DNA of 64,000 bases from Epiperipatus broadwayi (GCA_028023455.1 JAQFVV010006238.1:5650572-5714571); one strand, 5' to 3'; counted from the stretch's first letter, positions 43,755-56,620 are shown. Notes: a model not told the origin generated them from the letters alone. Numbers and translations: made by a program.

Positions 43755-44020
43755 AAGATTAATTAATTTGTTTTCAAACTTAAATATATATTTTTATCTC
43801 TAAATCTTTTCTGAAAATTTAGTTTTAAACTACTCTTTTTTTAATAAAGTTTTATTTTAATAATTATTTATCTGTGCGATTTTATATATATGCGAGTTTA
43901 AGATGATTTTTCAATTTTCAGTTTTTAATTCTTAAAAAAGAAATTTTTATTGGCGAATTTTTTTTTTTTTTATGCTTAGTAATAAAAAATAATGTAACGT
44001 ACGTATGTGCCCGTTACAAT
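43755..44020. other. AT-rich DNA, nothing recognised
   Basis: No feature supported. Confidence 0.5.
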
Positions 44021-44021
44021 A

Positions 44022-44408
44022 TATTGTAATTATAATTGAAATAATAAATTTAACAGTTTACAAACTATTACAAACAATCCTTAAATCCACAGAAGTACTT
44101 TTGGTTAATTTCTTAAACCTGCCTCAACTGCTATTAAATTCAAAAACAAAAGCAAAAGTAAACGTCATCAATTCAAACTCCACAAATCTCGTATTTTAAT
44201 GTTAGCAACTTGTTGATTTATTAAATGCTAACATTAAAATACGAGATTCGTGGAATTTGAATTGATGACATTTGCTTCCGCTTTTGTTTTTGAATTTAAT
44301 AGCAGTTGAGGCAGGTTTAAGAAATTAACCGAAAGTACTTCTGTGGATTTAAGGATTGTTTGTAATAGTTTGTAAACTGTTAAATTTATTGTTTCAATTA
44401 TAATTACA
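44022..44408. repeat. Near-perfect foldback, about 385 bp
   Basis: Arms of about 185 bases, 44022-44205 and 44224-44408, match almost base for base (for example ACAAACAATCCTTAAATCCA and its complement). The loop is under 20 bases. The plus-strand open frame at 44005 is a product of the arm. Very low divergence between arms suggests recent origin or ongoing conversion. Confidence 0.9.
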
Positions 44409-44606
44409 ATTTTGTTTTTAATTAATGAAAATTTTATTTATTTTACACACATATATATATATATATTAAATGTCACTCATAATATATAAATAATACAATG
44501 CATGTATATCAATGTGTGAAACAGAGTAAATATACTATAGAATATAAAAGACAAATGGGCTTTTGGTGCAGTATGACAAATATATGTCAATTAACAATTG
44601 ACAGCC

Positions 44607-44692
44607 TGTGTAATTTGGTGCAATTAGTAAAGCATCCAACTTTAGATTAGAAAGTTTCAGGATCAATCCTGGTGCTCAATCTTTTTTACGAA
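44607..44692 (+). mobile_element. tRNA-derived SINE-like repeat
   Basis: TGGTGCAATTAGTAAAGC (A-box region), AACTTTAGATTAG, and TTTCAGGATCAATCCTGGTG (B box within a T-arm-like stem), followed by a T-run. Resembles in layout the repeat at 1508. Not a functional tRNA. Confidence 0.5.
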
Positions 44693-45371
44693 TTTCCAAG
44701 CAATAAAGCCATTAACATTTTTTATTGCAATTAACTATTTTTTAAAAAAAAAAACATTAATTAATAATTAGAATTCCACAGCTTGCTCATTAATAAAAAT
44801 GCTATTAAATTTTTGATTTAATATGTTATTAGAATTATCATTATACCATGTTTCCATATTCTATTTTCTTTTAGCATGAGAAAGGTTTTGGTTATGATTG
44901 TTGTCCACAAAAAATTAGCACTGGATATAAAGAATCAAATGATAAATAAGGAAACCTGCTACACTGCTAATTCTAATAATGCATTGAATCAGAGATTTAG
45001 TGGCATTAAACTGAGCATGCTCTGAAATTTGATTGTTAATTAATAATTTTTTAATTTTATTTTAATTATTAATTGCCATTATTGTGAGAAAAATCTATTT
45101 TAAAAAAAAAGATAAAATAAGATATATTTATTATCAGAGGAAGTAATTTGTTTAATGGATAATATACTAATGTAAAATTCCCAAAGCTTAGGGGATAATA
45201 TAAAGTAGTGTATTATGGGAATTAATTTTAGAAGTGAAAGCAGTTAGAAAAAAATATTATAGTAATTGAAAACACTTCTGCATTTATTGATTATTGAATG
45301 TTTTCAAGTTAAAAGTTAGTGAGATTCATATATTTAGTTATTATATAAATTTCTTGCAGTTTTATATTCAC

Positions 45372-45372
<1 letters not shown>
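44693..45372. other. AT-rich DNA, nothing recognised
   Basis: No feature supported. Confidence 0.5.

Positions 45373-45448
<76 letters not shown>
45373..45448. repeat. Long (AT)n microsatellite
   Basis: About 75 bases of AT dinucleotide with one G interruption. Gives a spurious Tyr-Ile repeat frame. Confidence 0.95.
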
Positions 45449-45451
<3 letters not shown>

Positions 45452-48400
45452 GCCCTTATCTATAGGTCATAATAAGGTAGAATGGTCAATTACTAAAACA
45501 ATTTAAATTTTAAGATATGTTTGTATGATATATAAATAATAGTAGGATAATAGATTTTATAGTACAATTTAAGGCTGAAAATACCTGGTATGAAAAAGTG
45601 TAATGGATTATTTTAGAGAAACAGTTAAATAAAGATTAATTATATCCTTGCTTATGGTTGTAAAAGCTGGCCATATAAAATAACACAGCTATAAATAGTT
45701 AAAAGTATATTAATAATTCGAGTATGATATTTTAAAACTAATAAATTAAATAAATGCTATATCTAGTGTTATAATTATATTTAATAGTCAAAATTAATAG
45801 AGTATATTTTAAAATAAACTTTAGAATGGTGAGAATTATATTTCTACATTTTAAATTATTTTTCAAATTTTTTATAAAATATATCAGTTTTGGTAATTTA
45901 GACCGAGACGTAAATTAAAAAATCATCTGATAAAGTTAGTAATCATGTGACTGTATATTGTATACCTTCACACACACGCTTGTTAGAATAATAATAAAGT
46001 TTGTGAATATAAAACTAAATATAATTGCTATCGATCCTTAAAGTAAAGGTTGAAATATTAAATATTATTTTAATAATTGTTTTAAAATTTAAATGATTTT
46101 GATAAAACTATAGTTGAAATTAAAAATACTATTCTAAGTAATATTTTGAATCATGATGTCATAAATTCTTTATTTTAAAAGGGTTTAATCTATTATAAAA
46201 CTAAAAGTATAAATTTGTTTGCGCTAAAAAAGTCATTAACCAATAAACGGAGGTATTTTAGCAGACAAAAATATAAGAATTAGACGAAGCGGGAGAAAGT
46301 AATGTATAAGTGAAGGAGGGAGTAACATATTTTTAGCTGGATAAAATCGTAAGCTAGAAAAGTGATATAATTTTAAAATTTTGTATTTATTTTAAAAGTT
46401 TTTTAACATATAATATTTTGACTGCCTTTACATGAAGGGCTAATTTTTAAAAGTTTTCTTACCAGTGATTTTATTCAAGTTTAGCCAAAACCTTACAGTA
46501 AAAATGAAAATACTACAGAAAACAGTATATAGAAGTTATGAGAAAGGAAAAATATTTGTAAAGTGCCTTGATACAGCTTTATTTATGCTCAACCAGAAAC
46601 TTATTATTGTAACTCAGAGAAATATAATTTGGACGCTATACGGAAAACTTAAAAGAGAAGTTATTTGCCGTCAGGAAAAATTATGACGCACAATTTATAA
46701 GGCTACTCTGAAGTTTTTTTTTATTCTTCTCTATGGGAAAATTAAGATGCGAATATTATAAAGAAAAAATTATGTAAAAGTTATAATGAAGAAAGAATGT
46801 TTGTCTTTTTAAAGGAAACATTACAAAATATATAGTACCAGAATTTTAAAAGAAAGGAAAAAGTTATCGAATAATGATATGAAAGAGTCATTATTTTTTT
46901 ATGAAAAAAAAACAGAAAAACTTTATCTAAGAGGAATTAAAATATTATAAAGTGTTCATTATAAAGGCACTTAATAAAGATAGAGATTAGAAAAATTGAA
47001 ATTTAAATTACTTAATGAAAATGGATCCAGGGAGACAGAAAAATTTTACTGAATATTTAAATAAAAGTACCTAGAAGATGCATCGTAAAAGTCGCGCGGG
47101 AAAATATTAGCTGAAAATATTAGAAGAGAATATGTAGACGTTTTCTTTACGGGATTAATTGATATCATAATTAATAATTGTATTAAATATTATAAAAAAC
47201 CAAGGATTGTCATCTATGAATATTTATTAAACAGAGCAATAATTGTTTTACCTTAAAATAGAACATTAAGTGACTGAAGAAGAAATAATAAACATTTTTT
47301 TTTAGCTTTAATATGAACGGTTTTCAAGAAAGTTTGATAAAGAAGTACAGTAAATATAGTTTAAATATTTTACTAATTTATTTTAGAATATAAAATGCTA
47401 TGTGAGATTAGGGAAAACATATAAACATAAATTTAGTAATATTGAGATTTAAATATAATAGCTTGATAAAATTATAGAAATGTTGTTTAAAAATAAAGTG
47501 TATGTATGTGAGTCTTATATCTACAAGAATCAAATGGATGGTGAAGCCTACGGAACGCGATCGAGAAGATAAAGATCGTTTGGTAATATTGATATTTATA
47601 ATGCATAATGTATTTTTTTTTTAGATCATCTATTGATTAAGAATGAAGTGTGAAAGTTTAAATTATATGTATACATTTTATACAACAATTTTAACATATA
47701 ATGAGATAGGAGTAATTCGGAATATGCATGCAATAATTTATTTAAAGTATATTAATAATATAATTTGACAGAACAATTGTGTGATTCTTTTGAACTTTCA
47801 TGTGATAAAGTATTCAGATATTTAAGTAGTTTGTATATGATTAAATATACGAGGAAAGTAGTAAAAAGATTTTCTTATAGAACAGTGGAATAGTTTTTAA
47901 AATAAATGAATTTTATTATTGTTAGTAATGCAGATATGTATTTGTCGATGTATAGTATAGAAAAATCTTGAGAAATAAGATCAGATAGTGACTTGGAAGT
48001 ACTAGTGGAGAGGAAACCAAGATGATGTTTTTTTTTAAGAAAGAGGAAAATAAAGGATTTGGATCATATTTAGCTTTGTGTGATTTCAGTATAGTTAACT
48101 AGGCCTTATGACTGAACACATATGGTTTGGACAGTGTTTTGCATATTTTTAAACTTTTTGATGTTATAATAAAGCTGAAGAAATAGCTTTAGCATCGCTC
48201 CTATAATAGAGGTTGGTAGACAGGTAAAGGTTACTTCTCTATAGTGTCTTTTAATTCACTGTGCCATGATTGTCAAGATATATGACGAGTAATATTCTAG
48301 TTGTATTTTGATCTTATGCATCTATTTTCGCTATCCTTATTTCGTGAATCTGCATCGGTCAGAAAGATATTTTCAAAGAAATAATGAATAAAATAGAACT

Positions 48401-49200
48401 GAAGATATGTTATCGTTTGTGTAAGAATAGTTTATTTGCTGGAATGTATAGAATTGTGTAACTTTAAAATTGAAAGTCCAAAATATCATAAAGAGAGAAA
48501 GAATCATATAATACATTGTAAAATTAATTCAGAAATGAATATAATATTTTGAAAAGAAATCTAAACTAAATATTTTAAAAGTGATAATAAAATTTGAATG
48601 AATTTTTTTTATAATATTTTTTAGAAAATAAGTGTTGCATATTTATTAAGAAAATAGTTCAATAAGGTATAATAAACATATACTTGTGCATGGTATATTA
48701 ATAGTTGTAATTATATCATCCGAAGTAAGGCTTGAATGAGAATATTAGGATTAATAAACATCGGATAATGAACAATAAAAACCTAATACCAAAATGTAGA
48801 ACAATGTTTTGACTTTGTAAGATTCCATACAACCAATATAAAACTAGAATTTTATTATTTTGTAGAATTTTACTACGAATGTAAATTTTGTAAAAAAAAT
48901 ATAATGTTAATAATATTAGGGATGCAAAGTGTTAGTGATAAGCATACAAGAAATGCATTTTGTAATAAGCTAACCATAATAATAAATTAAGTAATAATAC
49001 TGTATTTTCTTAAGTGTTAAAAAAATAAGATTTAACTAGGAAAAATAAATACTATTTTGATTTCATTTATAAACTAATAAACTAAGTTGAGATAGGAGAG
49101 TAAGGGATATCCAATGTATATAGCGTAAAAATATTGTTAATTTATTTATGTTGTTAATAAACTTTGTTCTTTAAATTTATTTTAAAGTTGTGTGCCCGCG
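45449..49200 (+). other. Unassigned AT-rich block with G-over-C strand bias
   Basis: By eye the plus strand has clearly more G than C over about 3.7 kb, with GAA/GGA-rich stretches around 46200-47100 and 47970-48060. A pyrimidine tract ending TTTTCTTACCAG at about 46466 could be a 3' splice site, followed by a 73-codon frame (46465-46686) without motifs. It could be an intron or long non-coding transcript of the plus strand, or an old element. I do not recognise it. Confidence 0.3.
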
Positions 49201-50190
49201 TTGTTATTTCTCCACATGGATGCATGAAATCACGATACATTTATAATTGAAACAGACATATAGTTTTTGCACAAAAAGGTAAACATAAAAGTGTTATAAT
49301 AATTTTGAGAATTTATTGGTATGTTAAAATTAAAAGATCATAATTTTATATTATTTATTGGTCATAAGTCGGTTGCCACAATATTACATTAAATTATATG
49401 CTAATGTTGCCACACGTATTCTGTTGTCAGATCATTAAAATACTACTACGTACGTATTTATTTACTTCATTTTCAGGAAGAAATAAGATTATATTATATT
49501 TATTATTGCTATTATTATTTTATTATTGTTAGTTGGTGTGTAGTAGATTATGACATAAAATTCCCTTTTCATATTTTACTACCATAATTTTAAATCATTT
49601 AGAATACAAGATTTTATTTTATTTATTTTACTTCATTTTATTTAATTGAGCTAGATTCTTGTTATAAAGAAGATTAAGATATGATTATTATTTTAATCGT
49701 AGTGAATAGAGCTTAGAAAGTCATAAGAATACTATGAGTTAGTTATTTGGTATAGTAAAAAGGGGGAATAGTGTTCTTATGCCATTGAGGTAGTATCGTG
49801 TGGATAATATCTCAATGTAGTCTATCTCGTTCCCAGTATTGTCACTCCATGTCTCATGAAAATAGTAAATATTTATTAATTCATTTTAAAAATTGAACTG
49901 TATTTGTATTTAGAAATTAGAGCTAGTAATCATTTTAATCAATGCTGAATATTTCATTTATTTATTTGTTAACTGAGCTAGAACCCGGAATATTCGTAAT
50001 AAACAGTATATTTTGGGGAGAGGATGCGCGGGGGGGAGGTTAGAATATATATATATATACACACACACAAACCTATACAGTGGTGGTACATCCATATTCC
50101 ATTTCCCTGATCTGAAGTTTGGATTTCAGCAATTGAATCTTTTTTTTGTTTAGATTATAAACAGTCTATAATACTTTATATATATTAAAT
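49201..50190. other. AT-rich DNA with a G-rich patch
   Basis: About 50015-50041 (TTTTGGGGAGAGGATGCG then a run of seven G) could form a G-quadruplex on the plus strand. Otherwise nothing recognised. Confidence 0.45.
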
Positions 50191-50194
50191 TAAA

Positions 50195-50340
50195 TATTTT
50201 CATGGATTATTATCATAATAAAAAATAGAAATAAGTAAATTATATTCATATAAATAGAGATAACCATTTGCCATTTGTTGTTACAAATAAAGATCAATTC
50301 TTACTAATTGATAATCTATTTGAGGTTAGATGAGTTTCAA
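50195..50340 (+). repeat. FB-2 fragment
   Basis: ATTATCATAATAAAAAATAG, ATATTCATATAAATAGAGAT and ACTAATTGATAATCT are diverged matches to the FB-2 left arm and to 24420-24560. Confidence 0.5.
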
Positions 50341-50624
50341 ACAATTCATATATCTACAAAATAATAATTGATAAATAGTTATCTAGTTATTAACTAGAAG
50401 GTAAAAATCTTATATAATCACATGCACAAAATAAAAAGTTGTAGTATGATATTCAGCCTAATCAAGTTATTAATCTCAAAGTTATCTTTTCAGTCAAAGT
50501 TAAAAACTTGATTGCTAAATTACAATTGATAGACTGTAATCCCATATAGCTTATTAATAAATGAAATGTCCATTCATAAAGTTTTTAGAGACTGAAGATT
50601 TTAGAGACCAAATATTCTACACAA

Positions 50625-50830
50625 AACTAACATCACATGATCACCATTTCTTATGCTTGCTCAAGTTGTTAAAACAGACAAAACTCCCCATACAGTATTG
50701 CCACTCAGTGCAAGCCTGAGTAATCAGTGGATGCAAAAAATATTTATGCATAAAATCTCTATCTAGTGCCTACTCATTTAATATCCCCAGACTAGTTACA
50801 GTATGGAAAGTTTTGCCTGTTTTAACAAAA
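50625..50830 (-). mobile_element. HR-1 fragment with inverted end
   Basis: A minus-sense unit tail (ACATCACATGATCACCATTT) joins a second unit's 3' end (CAAAACTCCCCATACAGTAT ... ATATCCCCAGACTAGT). It then flips to a plus-sense terminus (ACAGTATGGAAAGTTTTGCC). The flip falls at about 50797, 7 bases from the predicted hammerhead cut. Only the 3' half of the ribozyme remains. Confidence 0.8.
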
Positions 50831-51090
50831 CTAACTAACGTACTATACATATAAAAAACAATAAGTCACCATATTTAAAAGTTTGCAAGCATAACATTTT
50901 AGTTTTAATTATGTGTTATGACTATTTCAATTACATAGTTTAATTGTTAAATGTTTTTATAAATATTCAAACTTTATTTAAACATTTCAAATAACATTTA
51001 ATTGTAAATAATAGCACATGAGTTAGCATGTAATATGGTTATAATGGTATTGTTTTTCCCTTCAATTAATTACTGGCCTGAATAATGATA
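50831..51090. other. AT-rich DNA, nothing recognised
   Basis: No feature supported. Confidence 0.5.
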
Positions 51091-51096
51091 ATACTA

Positions 51097-51166
51097 GCAA
51101 GGGGACTGAACCATTGATATTTAGATTTCCAAATACTGAATCCTTCAGCTAATTAAGCTATTCACA
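51097..51166 (-). mobile_element. tRNA-like SINE body
   Basis: On minus: TAGCTTAATTAGCTGAAGG (A box), then AAATCTAAATATCAATGGTTCAGTCCCCTTG, described here in two parts: a short arm, then the B box GGTTCAGTCCC. The spacing fits a tRNA-derived unit. The acceptor stem does not pair convincingly. Confidence 0.45.
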
Positions 51167-51261
51167 AGTTAAAAGATCACTGATTTATTTCCCATGCTAA
51201 GATTCCGAATGAAAAAGCCAGGTAGAAAGAGGAGAGTAATATACTCAAGACATTATAATCA

Positions 51262-52054
51262 GCTATTAAGCTAATGCACATGCGCTTTGTAGATTTTAAC
51301 TATAAATGAATACTCTCACTTTTCAAACACAAGATAAAGTTTTTGTGAAAAGATAGAATGAATATTTTTCCTTTCAACCCAAATATTTAAGTATGTGCAA
51401 ATCTTAAGCATTTGGGAATGAGAGCGTGAAGATATTAAACAAACTTTAAATTACCTTTACTATGCCTGAATAAATGATGCTTGTGAAATTTGCTAGAATT
51501 TATGATAGGTCATTCTGAGTTGAAGTCAAACACTTGTAAATAAGATATTTATTTTATATAGCATGATGTTTTTTTTTAAACTGTAATAATAATCATCCAT
51601 TAAGCTACTGCACATGTGCTTTGTTCTATCTTTTCACAAAGACTTTATCTTGTGTTTGGAAGATAAGAGTATTCATTTATAGTTAAAATCTACAAAGTGC
51701 ATGTGCAATAACTTAATGGCTGGTTATTATTACAGTTTTTTAAAAAAATTCATGCTAAATAAAATAAATATCTTATTTACATATGTTTAATTTCAACTAA
51801 GAATGACATATCATAAATTCTAGTAAATTTTGCAGGCATCATTCATTCAGGCATAGTAAAGGTAATTTAAAGTGATTGTTTAATATCTTCATGCTCTCAT
51901 TTCCAAATGCTTAATATTTTCTCATACTTAAATGTTTGGGTTGAAAGGATAGATATTCATTCTATCTTTTCACAAGACTTTATCTTGTGTTTGGAAAGTG
52001 AGAGTATTCATTTATAGTTAAAATCTACAAAGCACATGTGCATTAGCTTAATAT
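51262..52054. repeat. FB-4 foldback, compound
   Basis: CATTAAGCTA(C/A)TGCACATG-type ends occur at 51264, 51600, 51715 (inverted) and 52050 (inverted). The outer arms pair over about 330 bases (AACACAAGATAAAGT, AAATATTTAAGTATG, CAAATGCTTAATATT). It looks like one foldback with a shorter inner inverted pair. Confidence 0.8.
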
Positions 52055-52681
52055 TCGATTATTATTACAGTTTTAAAAAAATCCTGCTATATAAAATAAA
52101 TATCTTATTCAAGACATTATATTATATAATAACCTGCACATTTTTGAAATGGTTGAATCTATTGAAAAGTTTAAATGAAGTTACAATTTTTCTAAAAATA
52201 TTTAACAATAAAAACTAGATGATGGAAACAGACCAATATATAAGGCAGTCTTCATGTACAACAACATATTAACATGTAAGTCAATCTTCATATATAACAA
52301 CACATTTGTAGTAAAGCAGGCTATAAGAAAAATATTTTTTAGTTATGTTCTAACATTTTATAAAATAATGGCTAAATCAATTTTATGTAGATAATAAAGA
52401 TGATTCATACCTAAGTTTCAATTTGTAATAATCAAATGATGCCTTTGAATAATATTAATTTCAAAAAGATTTCTCATCATAAACTTTCTGAAGTGTTATT
52501 AAATACCATAATGCAACAAAAATATTACACCACATCATAGTGATAACTAAATCAAAAGGAGTTACTTAAATTGTCAGAGGATTGTTTAGCCTATTTAAAG
52601 TAGATAAAGTTTATAATTTTTAGATAACTTATAAACAAAACTTCATTACTTACTCTACATAAAATAAATTATGACATATCA
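52055..52681. other. AT-rich DNA, nothing recognised
   Basis: No feature supported. Confidence 0.5.
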
Positions 52682-52714
52682 ATTATAGTGTTGTTGTTAT
52701 TGTTGTTGTTGTTG

Positions 52715-52769
<55 letters not shown>

Positions 52770-52865
52770 GTTTATCATCATCATCATTATTATTATTATT
52801 ATTATTATTATTGTTGTTGTTGCTGCTGCTGCCAATGTTACTGCTACTGCTACTATGACTATTTT

Positions 52866-52906
<41 letters not shown>

Positions 52907-52946
52907 TTCTTCTTCTTCCTCCTCCTTCTTCTTTTTCTTCTTCTTC
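52682..52946 (+). repeat. Compound trinucleotide microsatellite
   Basis: Successive TTG, TTA, TCA, TTA, TTG, TGC, then TAC and TTC/TCC blocks over about 265 bases. The plus-strand open frame across it encodes only homopolymer runs. Confidence 0.95.
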
Positions 52947-53478
52947 AAAGGAACTTTATTAAGACCACACCAATTTTACATGATTTCTTTTGTCACACAT
53001 ATGTTTATATAAATGACTGTTCTATTTACATGCATAGTTTTAATGTACAAGACTACCTTGATTAGAGGAGCATTTACATTTTGGATTGATGGCAAAATCA
53101 TTGGATTACTTAGAAGAAATTGAAAAAACATGATTACATATATTTGAACAATAGTGTACCTGAACAGAGACTAAATATAATTTGTGTACAAATTTACAAA
53201 TTACTGTTGAGGCTTTAATATTGTAACGGATATATTCCGTCACATTATTTTAAAATTAAAATAAAAGATCATAAATAAAAATTGATTTATTAAAAAGAAA
53301 AAAACTTAACTTAAAAACTGAAATTTAAAAACTGTTTAACGTATATATAAATCGCATGATGGACAACTTTAAAAACTTAAAAAATAAAAATATTTGAAAG
53401 TAATTTTTTGTAAAAAAAGTAAAGATATAAAGATTGATATTTTAAAAATAGAAATAATGTTGATTTCTATAGTCTTAG
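52947..53478. other. AT-rich DNA, nothing recognised
   Basis: No feature supported. Confidence 0.5.
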
Positions 53479-54100
53479 AAAATGGAAATGATTGTCTTAT
53501 TAATTAAATGATTGTTCAAAAGCAAACTACCTCGTGAGGCATGTAAAATAAATTAAATGGTCAGATAAGAGAATACAAAGGAATTAAATGACCAATGCAA
53601 ACACGAAAATGACAGCACGGACCATAACTGAAACACGAATGGATTAGTGACGTCTTGCTCGTTGAATCTCAAGATCTAATGATAAGAGACTAATAAAAAT
53701 ATAAAAGCCAAATTATTATTATAATTGTTATCTTAGAGCTGACTATGAATAGATCATTATAACTAGCTATATTGCAGATTTTCACGATGTGGAAGTCTGC
53801 AATAAATTTAATTTTCCGGACAACCAGCTGAGGCCTCTGGATGACAGTTCCTGACCAAATGCATGGCAAGTCGCAGTTTCATTTCAAAGAAGGACAAAAT
53901 CTACGAAAGTGATCACGAAGATGGACTTCTCAATCTATTAAATCCGTAAAGTATGAACTATTGTGTCTATCTAATAAGAACTTTCCTAAAATTGCAAGTA
54001 ATTAATAACTGAAAATAAGAACTCTTATCTGACTTAAAGAATGCAAATTCAATTATTGATATTTTTTTTATGTAAATGTTTAAGCAATCATTTCCATTTC
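53479..54100. mobile_element. About 620-bp TIR element, copy 2
   Basis: Inverted AAATGGAAATGATTG ends at 53480 and 54084-54099. Subterminal GGTCAGATAAG, an internal hairpin ATTGCAGATTTT / GGAAGTCTGCAAT near 53772-53803, and ACCAGCTGAGG shortly after, all correspond in order to the copy at 43134 (read on its minus strand). Sequence identity inside is low. Confidence 0.65.
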
Positions 54101-54994
54101 ATTTTTGTGTGTGTATTATGTTTTAACTAAAATGTATTAAATTTAAAGTTGGGTGTAGATAGCTGCATGGATAAAGATTAATAACTATGTTTAAATTCGT
54201 TTATGTTTAATTTAAGGGATTTTAATTTCAGGCTATTTGTTTCATGGTTGTGTCAGTGCTAGTGGAGAGATATATAGACGTTTATATTAATGTAATGTGA
54301 AGCATGTTTAGCATACAGGGCAACGTGCCCACCTGAATGCATGATCCCAAAGAGGCAGTCATACCATTGCAATGGTTGCAGATGTATTTCCTGCACCATT
54401 AACCCCTTCTAGCTCTATGGACAGGGATTTATAAGTCAGCAGAAAGACCGCTCTCCCCCCATACGTAGCACTCTTTAAAATATATATATATATACATGAT
54501 TCCTTAGTCTGACAGATGCACTTTCCTGTTCTAGACACGGATCATTTCCTTCAAATAATATCATGCTGTCAGATGCACATTCCTGTCTGCATGGTTTTAT
54601 GCTAGCATCTTCATATTGCATTGATTGCAACTATATATCTGGAAGCAGGCATTGGGTTGACTACGAACTTTTAGTCTGAGATTGAATGAATGTTTTGATA
54701 AGTTTTTAAGTGAAAAAAAAAAAAATCTATGTAGACTATCGATGCTCGACATGCTAAAGTAAAATATAATTTAAATATCCATCTGTGCGATCTATTTAAA
54801 ATAGTAATTTAAATTAAAAAAAAAAAATATTAAAATCTAAAAATAAATTTATTCCTCAATTTTAAATGTGCGTTAATAAAAATCTATTTGTGTGTTAATT
54901 ACTGGCAGTGGCTTCTTTTATTTTATTGTTCTAAATATTTAATATATACTTTGAGAATAGAAATCTATTGAAACTTATAAATGTTTAAAATCTC
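54101..54994. other. Unassigned, partly GC-balanced
   Basis: 54300-54650 has moderate GC content with no open frame or repeat match. Short AT run at 54479-54494 and an A-run near 54715-54725. Confidence 0.35.
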
Positions 54995-55180
54995 TGCTAC
55001 TCTATGAGCTAGTGACCTTGGGCAAACGATCGGAATCCAAATATATAAATTAAAATAAAAAAATTTTTTTTAAAACTTAACATACCTGCCTACTATATAA
55101 ATTTTCTAGGTTCAAATGCCTAGTGGCACCCTGTAGTGCAGTTTATGTTAAGTCTCCTTCTCCCCGATCGTTAAAATATG
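54995..55180 (+). repeat. Small inverted repeat with tRNA-like T arm
   Basis: AACGATCGG (55026) and CCGATCGTT (55167) bracket the segment. Inside, CTAGGTTCAAATGCCTAG forms a T-arm-like stem with a B box. May be a SINE fragment or a MITE. Confidence 0.35.
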
Positions 55181-55279
55181 TATACCTAAAAAGATTTTAG
55201 GTTTTCACATATATGTCTTATGGAATTTCAAATTGTATTTCTATCAGTGTTCTGTTATTTATTATCAATGCAATTTTAA

Positions 55280-56620
55280 AGTTCTTTGGATTGGTGTAGA
55301 GGTCTGTATGGCAGTTAGTGAGTACATGGTTGGTGTGAGTGTTGTTGAGGGTCTTATTTGGTTACAGTTGAATTTAGGCCAGTTGGCTGGGGACATATTA
55401 GTCAACTAGATGTGTTTGCTTTCTATTTGTATGTATGTCAACTTTCTTACAAGTTCAGGAGATTTTGGTTGTTAACATACCCATGAGCATTTGTGTTGGG
55501 ATTTATTGTGAGCTTGGCAGTTGGCATTTTAGGAGTAGAGTTGTTCAAGAGTTGGCAAAGACATCAGAAAATGCAATTTTGGAATTGCTGAATTTTAACT
55601 GTTACAGCTTGTTTAAATGCAATAATACAATGATGAAGCATAGTATTTGTTAGATATAGATGTGTTCAATGATAGGTTATATGGACCATGTGAAGTCATG
55701 TGGTTGTTGTTGAGCTAGGTGGTGTGTCTTGTAAATTTGAGTTAATCATAAGGCCTGGCTTGTCTGATTGAATTCTAAAGTCTGGCAGGTAAATAGCTTT
55801 AACAGAGTATTATTTGGTGTATAAGTATGGCTAGATAAGAGGTGGCTTTATGTCCTTCTGGGTATAGTATACAAGAAGATCATCCATGGTATCCCTGCTC
55901 TGCTGTGATGTATGTTGGTATTGAATATATATCTATCTTTGGTTGATAGCCATGTGTCAATGATTTTAGGGTGAATGAGATCCATTAGTTTGAAGCCATA
56001 TGGTAGGAGGGAGCTGCCATTATGTCTGGACTGATAATGCTTTGCATTCTAACTCACTTTGCATGTTAGTTTTTTTTTTGTCAACTGGAGGGTCTTTTGG
56101 GTTTATTACAGTCAGTTCAATGAGTGGGCCACATGGTGTGAGTGCATTCTTAATGAAAGTTGGCATATTGTTTTTTGTTATGTGCAGAACATTTGTCTTG
56201 ATAGTGTTGGTCATCTAAATGCAGCAGTTCTGTTGATATTCTCTGACCATCCTTATTATATTCTTCAATCAAAAAGAAACCAAGTTTATACATTTGCACT
56301 TTAACTTTCTCAATATACTGACATTTTGTCATTAAGTACATCCACAGCCCTTTATCTTCTTTCAAAGAAATCATATTATGATTTTCCAGCTTCTGTTTAA
56401 ATTCTTAAATGGCCAGTGCCCATGAATTTGCATACGGAATCACATTAAATTTATTACAATTAATTTTTTTGATAATTTTATCAGCAACATGATTATCACC
56501 AGGAATCATTTCAAATGAATTTTGAACTGCTGCAATTAATTCCAAATTATAATTATCCCAAGTACCGCCATCATTATTTTTATTTTTATATATATATAAC
56601 TTAATGAAAAGCTTTAACAA
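55280..56620 (-). pseudogene. Unidentified degenerate coding-like stretch, A/C-rich on minus
   Basis: Several minus-strand frames of 60-75 codons lie end to end or overlapping (56620-56405, 56374-56150, 56214-56020). They have ordinary amino-acid composition, unlike the low-complexity frames elsewhere in this window. The plus strand is strikingly T/G-rich here, so the minus strand is A/C-rich. I see no motif I can name. It could be a decayed gene of a mobile element, an old viral insertion or a retrocopy; plus-strand frames (55435, 56000) are equally unsupported. Confidence 0.25.

Noticed and set aside
44005-44199. 64-codon plus-strand frame
   Set aside because: Lies in one arm of a foldback. 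The inverted arm explains its base pattern.
45294-45506. Plus-strand frame with a Tyr-Ile repeat
   Set aside because: Translation of an (AT)n tract. No conserved flanks.
52768-52962. Plus-strand frame with Ile, Ala, Thr and Ser runs
   Set aside because: Translation of the compound microsatellite.
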